A stretch of 64,000 nt of DNA from Costus lasius (GCA_027563935.2 CM050453.2:66696018-66760017), one strand, 5' to 3'; positions 11,681 through 23,483 are shown, numbered from the stretch's first letter. Notes: generated from the sequence alone by a model not told the origin. Numbers and translations: made by a program.

Positions 11681-13338
11681 TGTTGGGGTATGCCCTTAAG
11701 GCTAATGTTTGAGGCCTTGGGATTATATCAGTATCATGTATAAACTCTTTGTTTATAAAGGCAATGGTTATTATTCAGGTTGTTACATCATCTGCTGCAA
11801 TATGTATACTTCTGAATAATGTCTCAATGCTGTTCAGCTTGGCTGACATGCAGTATTGTCCTTAGTCGAGATATCTTGGTCAACATGAGACAGCCTAGAT
11901 ATGATTGAGACTAATATGTGTTCTAATCTTATAGGATGCTTCGAGCATGGAATAAGATGTAGACTCATGGGTACATTGGATGTACTGGACAGACCCTACT
12001 AGGATATTCAATTGCTTGTCACAATGTGAATAATCCTTGTATGCGAACAAGTGGCATATTTCCTCTGACTTGAGATCACTTGTGTTTCTAAATGATGATT
12101 GTCATTGTTTTGAGGTAGTTCAATATCATTTGAAACATAATGGTTATAGACTATCTTGGATAATGATCATGAGTCAGGTTAGGACACTAGTGATAGATAT
12201 AGGATTGCGGTCTCCTTGTTTAAAGGAGTGTGATGTTCTAATGGGGCCCCCCTTTGGATGAGATGATTGAGAAAGTGTATGGCCATACCCAGATGACTAT
12301 GTTCATCTGATCTAATCATTCTCATCATATTGGAGTTACAGGCTTGACACGCTTGTCCAATAAGAACATCCAGTCGCAAAGAAAACTTATATGCCTAGTG
12401 AAGTGGATTCACACTTGTGCTGTGGTTTGGGTGTAGTCTTGGAAGACTCTTTCCTTATATTGGGAGACAGTGATGTGTTGCTAGATACCCCTCGCTGATC
12501 GTGATAACGTAAGTTATCGTTACCAACATTTAAAGGAAACCCCTAGGGTCGCACAATTTGATGATATGGCTTACTTAAGTCAGATCGTGTGGACTGAATT
12601 GTTTTGGTTCAGTTTAAAGGAGTTTAAACTCTGATTGTAAGTGAGATCTGGTCTGATCATGTTTGATTGATTAGGGCTTGAGATCGGTAAGCTTCGATCG
12701 AGAGTATTGATGCTAGATCTGTGAGATCAAGAGCATCAAGAGATGAACGGTTAGATCTGGAGCCTTAGGGTTTAATTATGATCTAGACCAAAGGCTTGGC
12801 TTAATTGGTCTTTGAATCAAACCAAAAGGAACCCGTTCACATGAGTGAACGCATGGTTCAAAGTGAGGATGCGTTTTGGTTGGTTCGTGAGCGCATGAGT
12901 GGATGCGTTAAGCGTTTGCTATTTTTGGAAGTTCCAAAAATGAATGCACGCCTCCACGTTCCAAAACGCTCGCCCCTCTTTTGGTCTTGCACTTGTGTGG
13001 CTCGTCTACACGAGGTGTAGAGAAGCATTCGGCCAAAGGAGAGAACTACTCTCGCATCTCATCTTCCTTCACACGACAAGGATACTTGGAGCCTTGCTAG
13101 CACAAGAAGCAACAAGGAGTAGGCGATCACATCTTGTGTGCGGTGCCTTTGGAGAAGAAGCGTTTGCATCTTTCTCTTCCAAATCGCCATCCAAGCGAAA
13201 TGGCTATGGTATGAATCCAAACTATATGAAGTTGATCATATATTCTTGCAAAAGATGTTTAGAAACCCTTGCTTCCGCTATGCTAGTTTTATATGCGCCT
13301 CCTACTAGGGTTTCGCCCCCTTTATCTGGGGACTTTCA
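11681..13338 (+). repeat. Element B 3' LTR
   Basis: 1658 bp, TGTTGGGG...GGACTTTCA, matching the 5' LTR with only scattered substitutions and a 1-bp length difference. It is followed at once by minus-strand Athila gag sequence, not by a copy of the left flank. Confidence 0.95.
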
Positions 13339-14067
13339 ATTAGCATGTTCAGTACCCTGATCAACAATTACTCTACAATTTTCAGCATCATGACCGTTGT
13401 TACCACATACATCACAAGTGATAGAAGAAGTAGAAGTAGTCTGCATTTTAAAAGAATCAAACCTACTGCATAAAGAATCTACCTTCTCTGCCAAGGTTTT
13501 CCATCCATCATTTTCATTTTTACCTTGAGAAGGTCTGTAGAGTACTCCTCTCTCAGAAGTCCATTGATTGTGATTCAAGGCCATCTCCTCCAGCAGTTTG
13601 AAAGCAGCATCGATTGTTTTGCTCATAAGAGCTCCACCTGCAGCAGCATCAACAGTTAGTCTGGTGTTATATAGCAATCTATTTTAAAAAGTATCCAATA
13701 AAACCCAATCTTCAAGGCCATGGTGAAGACACTTCCGTTGTAAGTCATTGAATCTCTCCCATGCCTCGCTGAATGATTCTCCATCCTTTTGTTGAAAGCT
13801 TGTAATTTGATTCCTCAATTGAATCGTCTTGCTTGGTGGGAAGTATTTCATTAGAAAAGAATTTGATAGTTGATCCCTAAGAGAAAAAGGAAACAATCTT
13901 AATTTCAGTGCATCGTTAAAAACTCCATTAATTTTTATAATATCACAAAGTTCTAAAAATAATGCAAGATGTAGGTTTGGATCTTCCAGAGGAGATCCTC
14001 CAAACTGATTTTGTTGTATCATCGAGAGAAAAGCACGCTTGATTTCAAATTTATTAGCTTCAATGAT
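13339..14067 (-). pseudogene. Athila D gag, C-terminal part
   Basis: Minus-strand Ty3/gypsy capsid-nucleocapsid coding sequence that continues the N-terminal part at 23118-23337 across the C insertion. Visible stretches are FGGSPLEDPNLHLALFLELC and FPPSKTIQLRNQITSF, typical of Athila/Tat Gag. A CCHC zinc knuckle CDVCGNNGHDAENC is encoded at 13375-13416. One in-frame TAA (plus-strand 13684-13686) interrupts it. The gene is cut at 13339 by the end of element B, so all downstream D sequence (protease, RT, integrase, 3' LTR) is missing. The assignment rests on motif recognition; the lineage within the Athila/Tat clade is not certain. Confidence 0.88.
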
Positions 14068-14072
14068 GGGTC

Positions 14073-15719
14073 TGTTGGGGTATGCCCTTAAGGCTAATGT
14101 TTGAGGCCTTGGGTTATTATCAGTATCATGTATAAACTATGTTTTATAAAGGCAATTGTTGTTATTCAGGTTGTTACATTATCTGCTGCTGTTATGTATA
14201 CTTCTGAATAATGTCTCAATGGTGTTCAGCTTGGCTGACATGCAGTATTGTCCTTAGTCGAGATATCTTGGTGAACATGAGACAGCCTTGATATGATTGA
14301 GACTAATATGTGTTCTGATCTTATAGGATGCTTCGAGCATGGAATAAGATTTAGACACATAGGTGCATTGGATGTACTGGACTGACCCTACTTAGGATGT
14401 TCAATTGTTTGTCACAATGTGAATAATCCTTGTATGCAAGCAAATGGCATATTTCCTCTGACTTGAGATCACTTCTGTTTCTAAATGATGATTGGCATTA
14501 TCTTGAGGTAGTTCAATATCATTTGAAAAATTAATGGTTAAGGATTATCTTGGATAATGGGCATGAGTCATGTTAGGGCACTAGTGATAGATAAAGGATT
14601 GCCTCTCCTTGTTGGAGTGTGATGTTCTATAGGGGCCCCCTGGATGAGATGGTTGAGAAAGTGTATGGCCATACCCAGATGACTATGTTCATCTGATCTA
14701 ACCATTCTCATCATGTTGGAGTTACACGCTTGACACGCTTGTCCAACGAGAACATCCAGTAGCAAAGGAAACATGTATGCCAAGTGAATTGGATTCACAC
14801 TTGTGCTGTGGTTTGGGTGTAGTCTTGGAAGACTCTTTCCTTCATATCGGGAGACAGTGATGTGTTGCTAGATACCCCTCTCTGATCGTGATAATGTAAG
14901 TTATCGTTACCGACGTTGAAGGAAACCCTTAGGGTCGCACAATTTGATGATATGGCTTACTTATATCAGATCGTGTGGATTGAATTGTTTTAGTCCAATT
15001 TAAAGGAATTTAAACTCTGATTTGAAGTGAGATCTGGTCTGATCATGTTTGATTGATTAGGGCTTGAGATCGGTAAGCTTCGATCGGGAGAATTGATGCT
15101 TGATCGATGAGATCAAGAAGATCAAGAGATGTGTGGTTAGATCTTGAGCCATTTGGTTCAAAGAGATCTAAACCATGGCTGGTTCGATTTGGTCTTTGAA
15201 CCAAATAGAATTGAACCGGTTCACTTAGTGAACGCTTGGTTCAAAGGAGAAGGAAGTTTCGATGGTTCACTTTGAGTGAATGCATGAGTATTAAGCACTT
15301 ACTATATTTGGAAGTCAGTTTTCCATTTTGGAAAACGCCTCCACAATTGTAACGTGGCTCGCCCCCTCTTCTCCTCCCGTTTTCCTCTCATGTGGTAGTG
15401 AGTCTTCACGCCAAGGAAGAGAGTTCGAACAGCCGAGAGAGAAAAACATCTCCTTGTACACGATCAAGTTTTCCTTGGATCTTTGCTAGCACAAAGAGCA
15501 CAAGGGAGTAAGCCTTCAACATCTTGTGTGTGACCTCTTTGGAGAAGAGCCGATCGCCCTTTCTTCTTCCAAGTCATCACTCGAGCAATGGCCATGGTAA
15601 TGCTTCAATCATCCTCTTATGGTTGGTTATACTTACAAGCCATGCGATCTTCATGAAACCTAGTTTTTCCGCCTATGCAAAAATTTAGAAGCGCATCTGA
15701 CTTAGGTTTCGACCCTTCA
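14073..15719 (+). repeat. Element C 5' LTR
   Basis: TGTTGGGG...CCCTTCA, 1647 bp. It includes the perfect palindrome GTATGGCCATAC (14663-14674), nested stems GAACC/GGTTC and GTTCAC/GTGAAC (15213-15242), a CTAGCA-loop hairpin with CTTTG/CAAAG stem (15481-15496) and the gag mini-exon. Confidence 0.96.
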
Positions 15720-15721
15720 AT

Positions 15722-15733
15722 TGGTATCAGAGG
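15722..15733 (+). other. Element C primer-binding site, last base changed
   Basis: TGGTATCAGAGG; the final G replaces the C seen in the other copies, leaving 11 bases complementary to initiator-Met tRNA. Confidence 0.9.
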
Positions 15734-16470
15734 GAAGTTTATTTTGACTTGTTGCATATGATTGCCTTGATGTGATCCATGTTTGATTTATAGGATAGAT
15801 CTTCTACATGTTCACATGCGCTTACTTGATGACAAGATTACATATTGTGTTTGCGCATGTATCCATGTTGTTTAAAGTTTGCGCATGTTTCATAGATGTT
15901 TTTCGAACAAAAATTTACTTCATGCGCGCCCCCTCATTTAGATCTATCTAAGCGCCTGCTTTAAACTCTTAGACGGGTTAATAGGGTTGAAGTCATTAGT
16001 CAAAGTCTGGACCCAACAGCCTAATCAGACCATCTGACAGCCTAGATGGGTCGGCCAGATAGCACCTGTGCTCAAGAAATACAGGTGGCTATAGGTCGAC
16101 TGCAGAAGGGCGTGTAGCGATGTCTGATTGAGGCGCCTGGTGAACGATCATGATTAAGGCCCGGGGTCACACCCGCTTGCAAGAAATCATGTGAGACGTT
16201 CAGCCTTAAGGCATGCATAGTTGACCACAAGGTCGACGCAAGTCAGTTATGACTGGGTGCGTGCAAGGGCAGTGGGTCTGACTTGGTCTGATGAGTGGAT
16301 ACCTATTAATGGACCGTTGTAAGGTAGTAGGGCACATAAGGAAATAAAATTGATGCCATGGGTTTTCAAAATTTTATTTTCTGTTTGGATCACATGGATG
16401 CTTGTTTATCATGGTGAATGGATGTCTATTTAATCTTATGTGGGCTGCCCTTATTTGTGTGCTGTGCTGG

Positions 16471-16605
16471 GGCCTGCGTGCCTGGAATTGATTTATAAAT
16501 TTTGCTGTGATCTGCGAATCACACTTTAATTTATGAAAATTGTATAATTGACCTGCGAGTCAAACCTTGTCTAGATAGATTAAAAATGTAATTTGATCAG
16601 ACATG
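16471..16605 (+). other. Leader RNA hairpin cluster, element C
   Basis: Loops CTGCGT (16474-16479), CTGCGA (16512-16517) and CTGCGA (16553-16558) sit on stems GGC/GCC, GTGAT/ATCAC and TTGAC/GTCAA. The fourth long stem is partly decayed here, with one mismatch in CTTGTCT/AGACATG. Confidence 0.58.
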
Positions 16606-17536
16606 AGCACAGAGCATACATGGCAGAGACGCTTGCAGCAAGTGGCTTCACCAGGTGGTGGGTCTAGAGTTCGACTCTAGAAAAGGCGCAACCAGTCTGG
16701 TGGGCGCATTTAGGCTGCAAAGGGCGCCTTGGGCCCGGGCCGGGCCAGATGAAGTGAAAGAGACCCATAAAGAGCTCAAGTGAGGACTTGTGTAAAACTA
16801 GGGTTTTACTTAGGCTTTTATGGGCGTTTACCACATAAGATCATTGTGCTTTCTACTTACTGTTTTAAGTAATATTAGCACAAGTATATTTATTCTTCTG
16901 CTATCACCATAGATCTTGCATGATAGTAAGAAGATAAAATGGACCGTTAAAATCCAACGAAATATCAAGCTCGAAAGCCTTCTGATGCGAAACCTCACTG
17001 TTCTGACTATCGTTGGGGCCGTGTTGTACCCACTCAGTGGGCACACCCAGCTATCTTCAGACGGTGTGTGATTACACCTACATGCTACAGAGTAGGGATT
17101 TATCCCTTCTCGTTGCTCAGCATAGCACGTGGTGGTCCAGGGAGTAGGTCAGGTCAGCTTGACCATATGGGCTACATATTGAGCATATGATAGCTATATG
17201 GAGGCAGCCATCTTAGGAATCAGAAACTGTGTTGTACCAACTCAGTTGGCGCAGTCTTCTGGATTGCCTAGATGAAGGGGAATCGCACGGGTTGGCGATT
17301 GGCATGGATAGCCTACCAGTGATTAGTGCTTGAACTCTCTGTGCATCTTATCTCGCCTGAGCGGGACGCGGAGATCAAGTATGAAATCTGGATCCCATCT
17401 CACTAAAAGACTTTCACTCTTTCGGGCTGTTTTATTGGATTTTTCAGTCAGATAAAATAGTGAGAAAAGAATCACTCTTAAGTCCTGGAATGATTCTAAC
17501 ATGGATACTGACCTTGTTGTTCTTGCAATGTTGTAG

Positions 17537-20500
17537 ATTCCTGCAGCAACGAACACCACAGGGCTCAATTTGCGATCCATATTGGAAAAGGAGAAGTTTG
17601 CTGGGCCAAACTTCTCAGACTGGTACAGACAGCTTAAGATTGTGCTTAAGGCTGAGAGGAAGCTGTATGTCCTTGAGTCGGCAATACCGGCTCAACCTGC
17701 TGCGAACGCCGCAAGGGCGGTTCAGGATTCTTATGAGAAGCACGTCAGTGATAGTACTGATGTCGCTTGCCTTATGCTTGCGTCAATGACGCCAGAGCTC
17801 CAGCGTCAGCATGAGGATTTGTCTGCTATTGATATTATAGCAAATCTCAAGATGCTATATGCTGCACAGGCAAGGACAGAACGCTATAACTTGACGAAAC
17901 TTTTCTTTCATAGCAAACTGACTGAAGGCAGTCCAGTGGGAGCTCACGTACTCAAGATGATTGGGTACAAGGAGGCTCTAGAGAAACTGGGACACACCAT
18001 CAATCAGGAACTTGTTGTAGACATTATCCTGCAGTCTCTCCCAGCCTCTTTCGATCCGTTCATCATTAATTTTAATATGAACAAGATCGACTGTACTCCG
18101 GAAGAGTTACTGAACATGCTCTGCACCACAGAGCAGACTCTTGAGAAGGGAAAGCCTTCATCCTCTGTCTTGATGGTTCCTTCAAGGAATAAGAAGAAGG
18201 GGAAGAAGGGCAAAACCCCTATCAAGAGCTACAACAAGGCTTTGAAACAAAAGGTGAAGCGGTCAAAGGACAACAGATGTTTCCACTGTGGCCAGCAGGG
18301 TCACTGGAAGAAGGACTGTAAAGCGCTACAAGGAGAGAAGAAGGGAAGCAAGCCTTTCACTTCTGGCTCAGGTATTTACGTGACTGAAGTCATGGTAGCT
18401 TCTTCTATTTCATGGGTGTTGGACGCTGCATGTGGAGTTCACATTTGATCAAATGTGCAGGAACTCAAGAGAAGAAGACAGGTGGGACAGCATGAGGTGG
18501 ACCTACGAGTTGGAAACGGGGCACGGGTTGCTGCTGTTGCTGTAGGAGAATATCACATCTCTTTACCATCTAGTTTTGTATTAGAACTTGACAATTGTTA
18601 TTTCGTACCGAGCATAACTAAGAATATTATCTCTATTCCTGCTCTTGTCAGGAAAGGTTTTTCTTTTGAATGCAAAACTTTAAAGTGTTGTATTTCGTTT
18701 GATAATATTGTTTATGCTACCGGGTCGATTAACAATGGGTTATTCATGTTGGACATGGAATGTTCTGTACAACAAATTGATAACAAGAAAGCCAAGTATG
18801 CTGATGACAGCACCTTGCTTTGGCATAGTCGCTTAGGCCATATTAACAAGAAGCGCATTAAGCGGTTGCATGAACATGGACTGCTGGGATCATTCTCCTA
18901 TGAGGAGCTTGATACATGCAAAGCTTGTTTAATGGGTAAAATGACGAAGACTCCTTTTTCTAATAAAGGTCAAAGGGCTTCAGGTTTACTTGACCTTATT
19001 CACAGTGATGTGTGTGGGCCTTTTAGTAAACATGCCAGAGGTGGCTATTTATACTTCATTACTTTTACTGATGATTTCAGTAGGTATGGTTATGTCTATT
19101 TAATGAGACATAAGAGTGAATCTTTTGACAAGTTCAAAGAGTTCAAAAATGAAGTACAAAATCAGTTAGGCCGAAATATCAAGGCACTTTGTTCAGATCG
19201 AGGTGGGGAATACTTGAGTCGTGAGTTTACTGACTATCTGAAGGAGTGTGGGATTATCTCATAGCTCACTCCGCCAGGAACACCGCAATGGAATGGTGTG
19301 TCCGAAAGGAGAAATAGAACCTTATTGGATATGGTTCGTTCAATGATGAGTCAGGCTACTCTACCTTACTCCTTTTGGGGATTTGCACTGGAAACAGCTG
19401 CAAAGGTGCTAAACCGAGGGCCATCCAAGGCTGTTTTATGGACACCATATGAGTTATGGTATGGGAAACAGCCGAGCTTGACATTTATAAAAATCTGGGG
19501 TTGCGAGGCTTATGTCAAAAAGCTCGCCTCTGGGAAACTAGAGAGCAGATCAGATAAATGTATCTTTGTCGGTTACCCTAAAGAAACTAAGGGTTATTAT
19601 TTCTATGATCCCAAGGAGAACAAAGTATTTGTTGCTCGAACGGCTATTTTTCTTGAGAAGGAATTTCTTCTGCAAGAGGCCAGTGGGAGAGAAATAAAGC
19701 TGGATGAAAATCCAGAAGCGGGACAAAGTAATCAAGTTCAGTTGGATGAGCCTGAGCCAACAGATCAGGTTACTGAGCAACCTGATGCTCAGATATCACG
19801 GGAACCGCGTAGATCGGGAAGGATTCGTCGTCAGCCTGAGCGCTATGACGGAGTCTACATCATTAATGATGAACCCCTCACTTATGCGGATGCGGTCAAT
19901 GGACCGGAATCAGTAAGATGGCTTGAAGCTATGCGAGCCGAAATGGACTCCATGCCAGATAACCAAGTCTGGGATTTGGTTGATCAGCCTCAGGGAGTAA
20001 TCCCTATAGGCTGTAAGTGGATCTTCAAAAAGAAGAAAGACATGGATGGTAACGTAGTTACCTATAAGGGCAGGCTAGTTGCGAAAGGTTTCAAACAAAT
20101 CTACGGGATAGATTATGATGAAACTTTCTCTCCTGTAGCCATGTTCAAGTCCATTCGGATTATTCTCGCGATAGCTGCATATTATGATTATGAGATCTGG
20201 CAAATGGATGTGAAGACCGCTTTCCTTAATGGCAAACTGGAAGAGGATGTGTATATGACACAGCCTGAAGGTTTCATCAATCCATCAGAACGTCATAAAA
20301 TATGCAAATTAAAGAAGTCCATTTATGGACTAAAACAAGCATCGAGAAGCTGGAATATTCGTTTTGATGAATCAGTTTGTGAATTTGGTTTCATCAAAAA
20401 TGAAGATGACCCGTGTATATATAAAAGGTTTAGTGGGAGCGTGATTACTTTCCTAGTCCTCTACGTCGATGATATCTTAATCATTGGAAACGATATTCCT

Positions 20501-21445
20501 GAACTGCATGCAGTCAAAGCATGGTTAAGAAAATGTTTCCAGATGAAAGATTTGGGAGAAGCAGCCTATGTATTAGGTGTGGCGATCTACAGAGATAGAT
20601 CTAATAGGCTTCTGGGGCTGTGCCAGAGTACTTACATCGATAAGGTCCTGGAGAGATTCCATTTAGAAAATTCTAAAAGAGGATATCTTCCAGTCAGACA
20701 TGGTCTGAATCTTTCAAAGAGCCAGTGTCCTGAAACACAGTCTGAGAAAGATGAGATAGACAATACGCCTTATGCTTCGGCTATTGGGTCCATCATGTAT
20801 GCGATGTTATGTACTCGCCCAGACGTCGCTTACGGGTTAAGCGTGACCAGTCGTTTCCAAGGTAATCCAGGGAAGACACACTGGATTGCAGTCAAGAACA
20901 TTTTGAAATATCTTCGGAGAACCAAAGATATGTTCTTGATTTATGGGGGTCAGGAAGAACTCAGTATTGAAGGATATACTGACGCTTCATTCCAATCTGA
21001 CCAAGACGATTTCCGATCGCAATCAGGCTATGTTTTTAACTTGAATGGAGGAGCAGTGGTGTGGAAGAGTTTCAAACAATCAATTGTTGCTGATTCCACA
21101 ACAGAAGCCGAGTATGTTGCAGCCTCAGAAGCATCAAAGGAGGTAGTATGGATTCGTAAGTTCGTTCAGGAACTTGGTGTTGTTCCTTCGAGTGCAGATC
21201 CATTGGTTATCTTCTGTGATAACATTGGAGCGATTGCACAAGCAAAGGAACCTCGGTCACACCAGAAGTCCAAGCACATACAGAGAAGGTTTCATTTGAT
21301 CCGGGAGATCATAGATCGAGGAGAGATCAAGATCTGTAAGCTTCATACAGATGACAATCTGGCTGACCCGCTTACAACGCCTCTGGCGCAGCAGAAGCAT
21401 GAGAAGCACTGTAATAATATGGGTTTGAGATTTCTCAACCATTAG
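17537..21445 (+). pseudogene. Element C gag-PR-INT-RT-RH polyprotein, two nonsense codons
   Basis: A single frame encoding about 1305 residues, counting the three mini-exon codons. In order: Gag with a CCHC knuckle CFHCGQQGHWKKDC (residues about 251-264); aspartic protease with Asp at about 299 in LDAACGVH; integrase with an HHCC zinc domain (from about 433) and catalytic Asp494, Asp557 and Glu593, exactly 35 residues between the last two; RT with YVDD at about 979; RNase H with Asp1152 and Glu1193. It would make capsid, mature the proteins, copy the RNA and integrate the DNA. Two stops break it: TGA at 18446 (TGT in sisters) and TAG at 19262 (CAG in sisters). There are no frameshifts. INT preceding RT defines Ty1/copia. 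Confidence 0.95.
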
Positions 21446-21453
21446 TTTAAGTG

Positions 21454-21465
21454 CAAGTGGGAGAT
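21454..21465 (+). other. Polypurine tract of element C
   Basis: CAAGTGGGAGAT immediately upstream of the 3' LTR. Confidence 0.85.
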
Positions 21466-23112
21466 TGTTGGGGTATGCCCTTAAGGCTAATGTTTGAGGC
21501 CTTGGGTTATTATCAGTATCATGTATAAACTATGTTTTATAAAGGCAATTGTTGTTATTCAGGTTGTTACATTATCTGCTGCTGTTATGTATACTTCTGA
21601 ATAATGTCTCAATGGTGTTCAGCTTGGCTGACATGCAGTATTGTCCTTAGTCGAGATATCTTGGTGAACATGAGACAGCCTTGATATGATTGAGACTAAT
21701 ATGTGTTCTGATCTTATAGGATGCTTCGAGCATGGAATAAGATTTAGACACATAGGTGCATTGGATGTACTGGACTGACCCTACTTAGGATGTTCAATTG
21801 TTTGTCACAATGTGAATAATCCTTGTATGCAAGCAAATGGCATATTTCCTCTGACTTGAGATCACTTCTGTTTCTAAATGATGATTGGCATTATCTTGAG
21901 GTAGTTCAATATCATTTGAAAAATTAATGGTTAAGGATTATCTTGGATAATGGGCATGAGTCATGTTAGGGCACTAGTGATAGATAAAGGATTGCCTCTC
22001 CTTGTTGGAGTGTGATGTTCTATAGGGGCCCCCTGGATGAGATGGTTGAGAAAGTGTATGGCCATACCCAGATGACTATGTTCATCTGATCTAACCATTC
22101 TCATCATGTTGGAGTTACACGCTTGACACGCTTGTCCAACGAGAACATCCAGTAGCAAAGGAAACATGTATGCCAAGTGAATTGGATTCACACTTGTGCT
22201 GTGGTTTGGGTGTAGTCTTGGAAGACTCTTTCCTTCATATCGGGAGACAGTGATGTGTTGCTAGATACCCCTCTCTGATCGTGATAATGTAAGTTATCGT
22301 TACCGACGTTGAAGGAAACCCTTAGGGTCGCACAATTTGATGATATGGCTTACTTATATCAGATCGTGTGGATTGAATTGTTTTAGTCCAATTTAAAGGA
22401 ATTTAAACTCTGATTTGAAGTGAGATCTGGTCTGATCATGTTTGATTGATTAGGGCTTGAGATCGGTAAGCTTCGATCGGGAGAATTGATGCTTGATCGA
22501 TGAGATCAAGAAGATCAAGAGATGTGTGGTTAGATCTTGAGCCATTTGGTTTAAAGAGATCTAAACCATGGCTGGTTCGATTTGGTCTTTGAACCAAATA
22601 GAATTGAACCGGTTCACTTAGTGAACGCTTGGTTCAAAGGAGAAGGAAGTTTCGATGGTTCACTTTGAGTGAATGCATGAGTATTATGCACTTACTATAT
22701 TTGGAAGTCGGTTTTCCATTTTGGAAAATGCCTCCACGATTGTAACGTGGCTCGCCCCCTCTTCTCCTCCCGTTTTCCTCTCGTGTGGTAGTGAGTCTTC
22801 ACTCCAAGGAAGAGAGTTCGAACAGCCGAGAGAGAAAAACATCTCCTTGTACACGATCAAGTTTTCCTTGGATCTTTGCTAGCACAAAGAGCACAAGGGA
22901 GTAAGCCTTCAACATCTTGTGTGTGACCTCTTTGGAGAAGAGCCGATCGCCCTTTCTTCTTCCAAGTCATCACTCGAGCAATGGCCATGGTAATGCTTCA
23001 ATCATCCTCTAATGGTTGGTTATTCTTACAAGCCATGCGATCTTCATGAAACCTAGTTTTTCCGCCTATGCAAAAATTTAGAAGCGCATCTGACTTTGGT
23101 TTCGACCCTTCA
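21466..23112 (+). repeat. Element C 3' LTR
   Basis: 1647 bp, same length as the 5' LTR. Most of the few differences fall in the last 600 bp. It ends CCCTTCA, followed by the right copy of GGGTC. The gag mini-exon copy lies at 22981-22989. Confidence 0.96.
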
Positions 23113-23337
23113 GGGTCTAGCAATGCTTGAGTGAATTTCTTGTGGGTTAGGGGCTGCATAGTCCCTCAATGTTCTCTGATTATTTGCCATGACTACAACT
23201 TCCTCTTGTTGTGTCTCTTGTAACTCCTCTTCTAGTCTCAACTTCCTGCGCATTCTAAGGGTTTTGTTAATTTCAAGATCCAGTGGAACAAGGGGTCCCG
23301 ACCTAAGACTCCTGCGCATGCAAAGTAAATAGATCAA
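23113..23337 (-). pseudogene. Athila D gag, N-terminal part
   Basis: Minus-strand frame starting near 23337 and reaching MANNQRTLRDYAAPNPQEIH, a hallmark of Athila/Tat Gag N-termini, before element C interrupts it. It continues at 14067. The basic stretch before this motif (RMRRKLRLEEELQE) is usual in such proteins. The segment 23338-23463, between gag and the primer site, is A-rich leader without a gene. Confidence 0.87.
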
Positions 23338-23463
23338 GTTATTTCAAGAAAAGCAGAAAATAAACAGAAAATAAAACCTAATAAAAATAGTAAATAGAAA
23401 TAAAATAGTAAATAAAACATAGTCTAGCAATACTCTCTATATCTTCAATATTAACAAAACTAA

Positions 23464-23483
23464 GGTCCCCGGCAATGACGCCA
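23464..23483 (-). other. Athila D primer-binding site
   Basis: On the minus strand this reads TGGCGTCATTGCCGGGGACC, close to the TGGCGCC(G/A)TTGCCGGGGA primer site usual for Athila/Tat elements. It lies just inside the end of the D LTR and fixes D's orientation as minus. Confidence 0.85.

Larger units (their letters stand above)
4293..13338 (+). mobile_element. Copia element B, two LTRs but mismatched flanks
   Basis: A 9.05-kb copia retrotransposon with LTRs of 1657 and 1658 bp that look nearly identical, an initiator-Met primer site, a 1.8-kb leader, gag-pol and a polypurine tract. The 5 bp before it (GTCTC, in the A LTR) differ from the 5 bp after it (ATTAG, in the Athila D gag). It therefore cannot be a simple insertion still in place; ectopic recombination between copies is the likeliest cause. 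Confidence 0.93.
15588..17536 (+). other. Element C gag mini-exon (15588-15596) and predicted leader intron (15597-17536)
   Basis: ATG GCC ATG then GTAATG in the LTR; the leader ends TTGTAG at 17536. Phase is preserved: Met-Ala-Met joins Ile-Pro-Ala-Ala-Thr-Asn-Thr. The downstream ATG of copies H and I is ACA here (17558). The predicted intron is 1940 nt. Apart from the hairpins described separately, the leader has no credible gene; its open frames are not shared between copies. Confidence 0.68.
14073..23112 (+). mobile_element. Copia element C, complete, target duplication GGGTC
   Basis: A complete 9040-bp copia element with two 1647-bp LTRs, primer site, leader, gag-pol and polypurine tract. 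It is flanked by a perfect duplication GGGTC (14068-14072 and 23113-23117) and inserted in the Athila D gag. By eye the LTRs differ at only about ten positions, so it is a fairly recent insertion and the best preserved element here. Confidence 0.97.

Noticed and set aside
23110..23337. An independent small host gene on the minus strand
   Set aside because: It continues in frame into Athila gag at 14067 once element C is removed, and it lies next to an Athila primer site.
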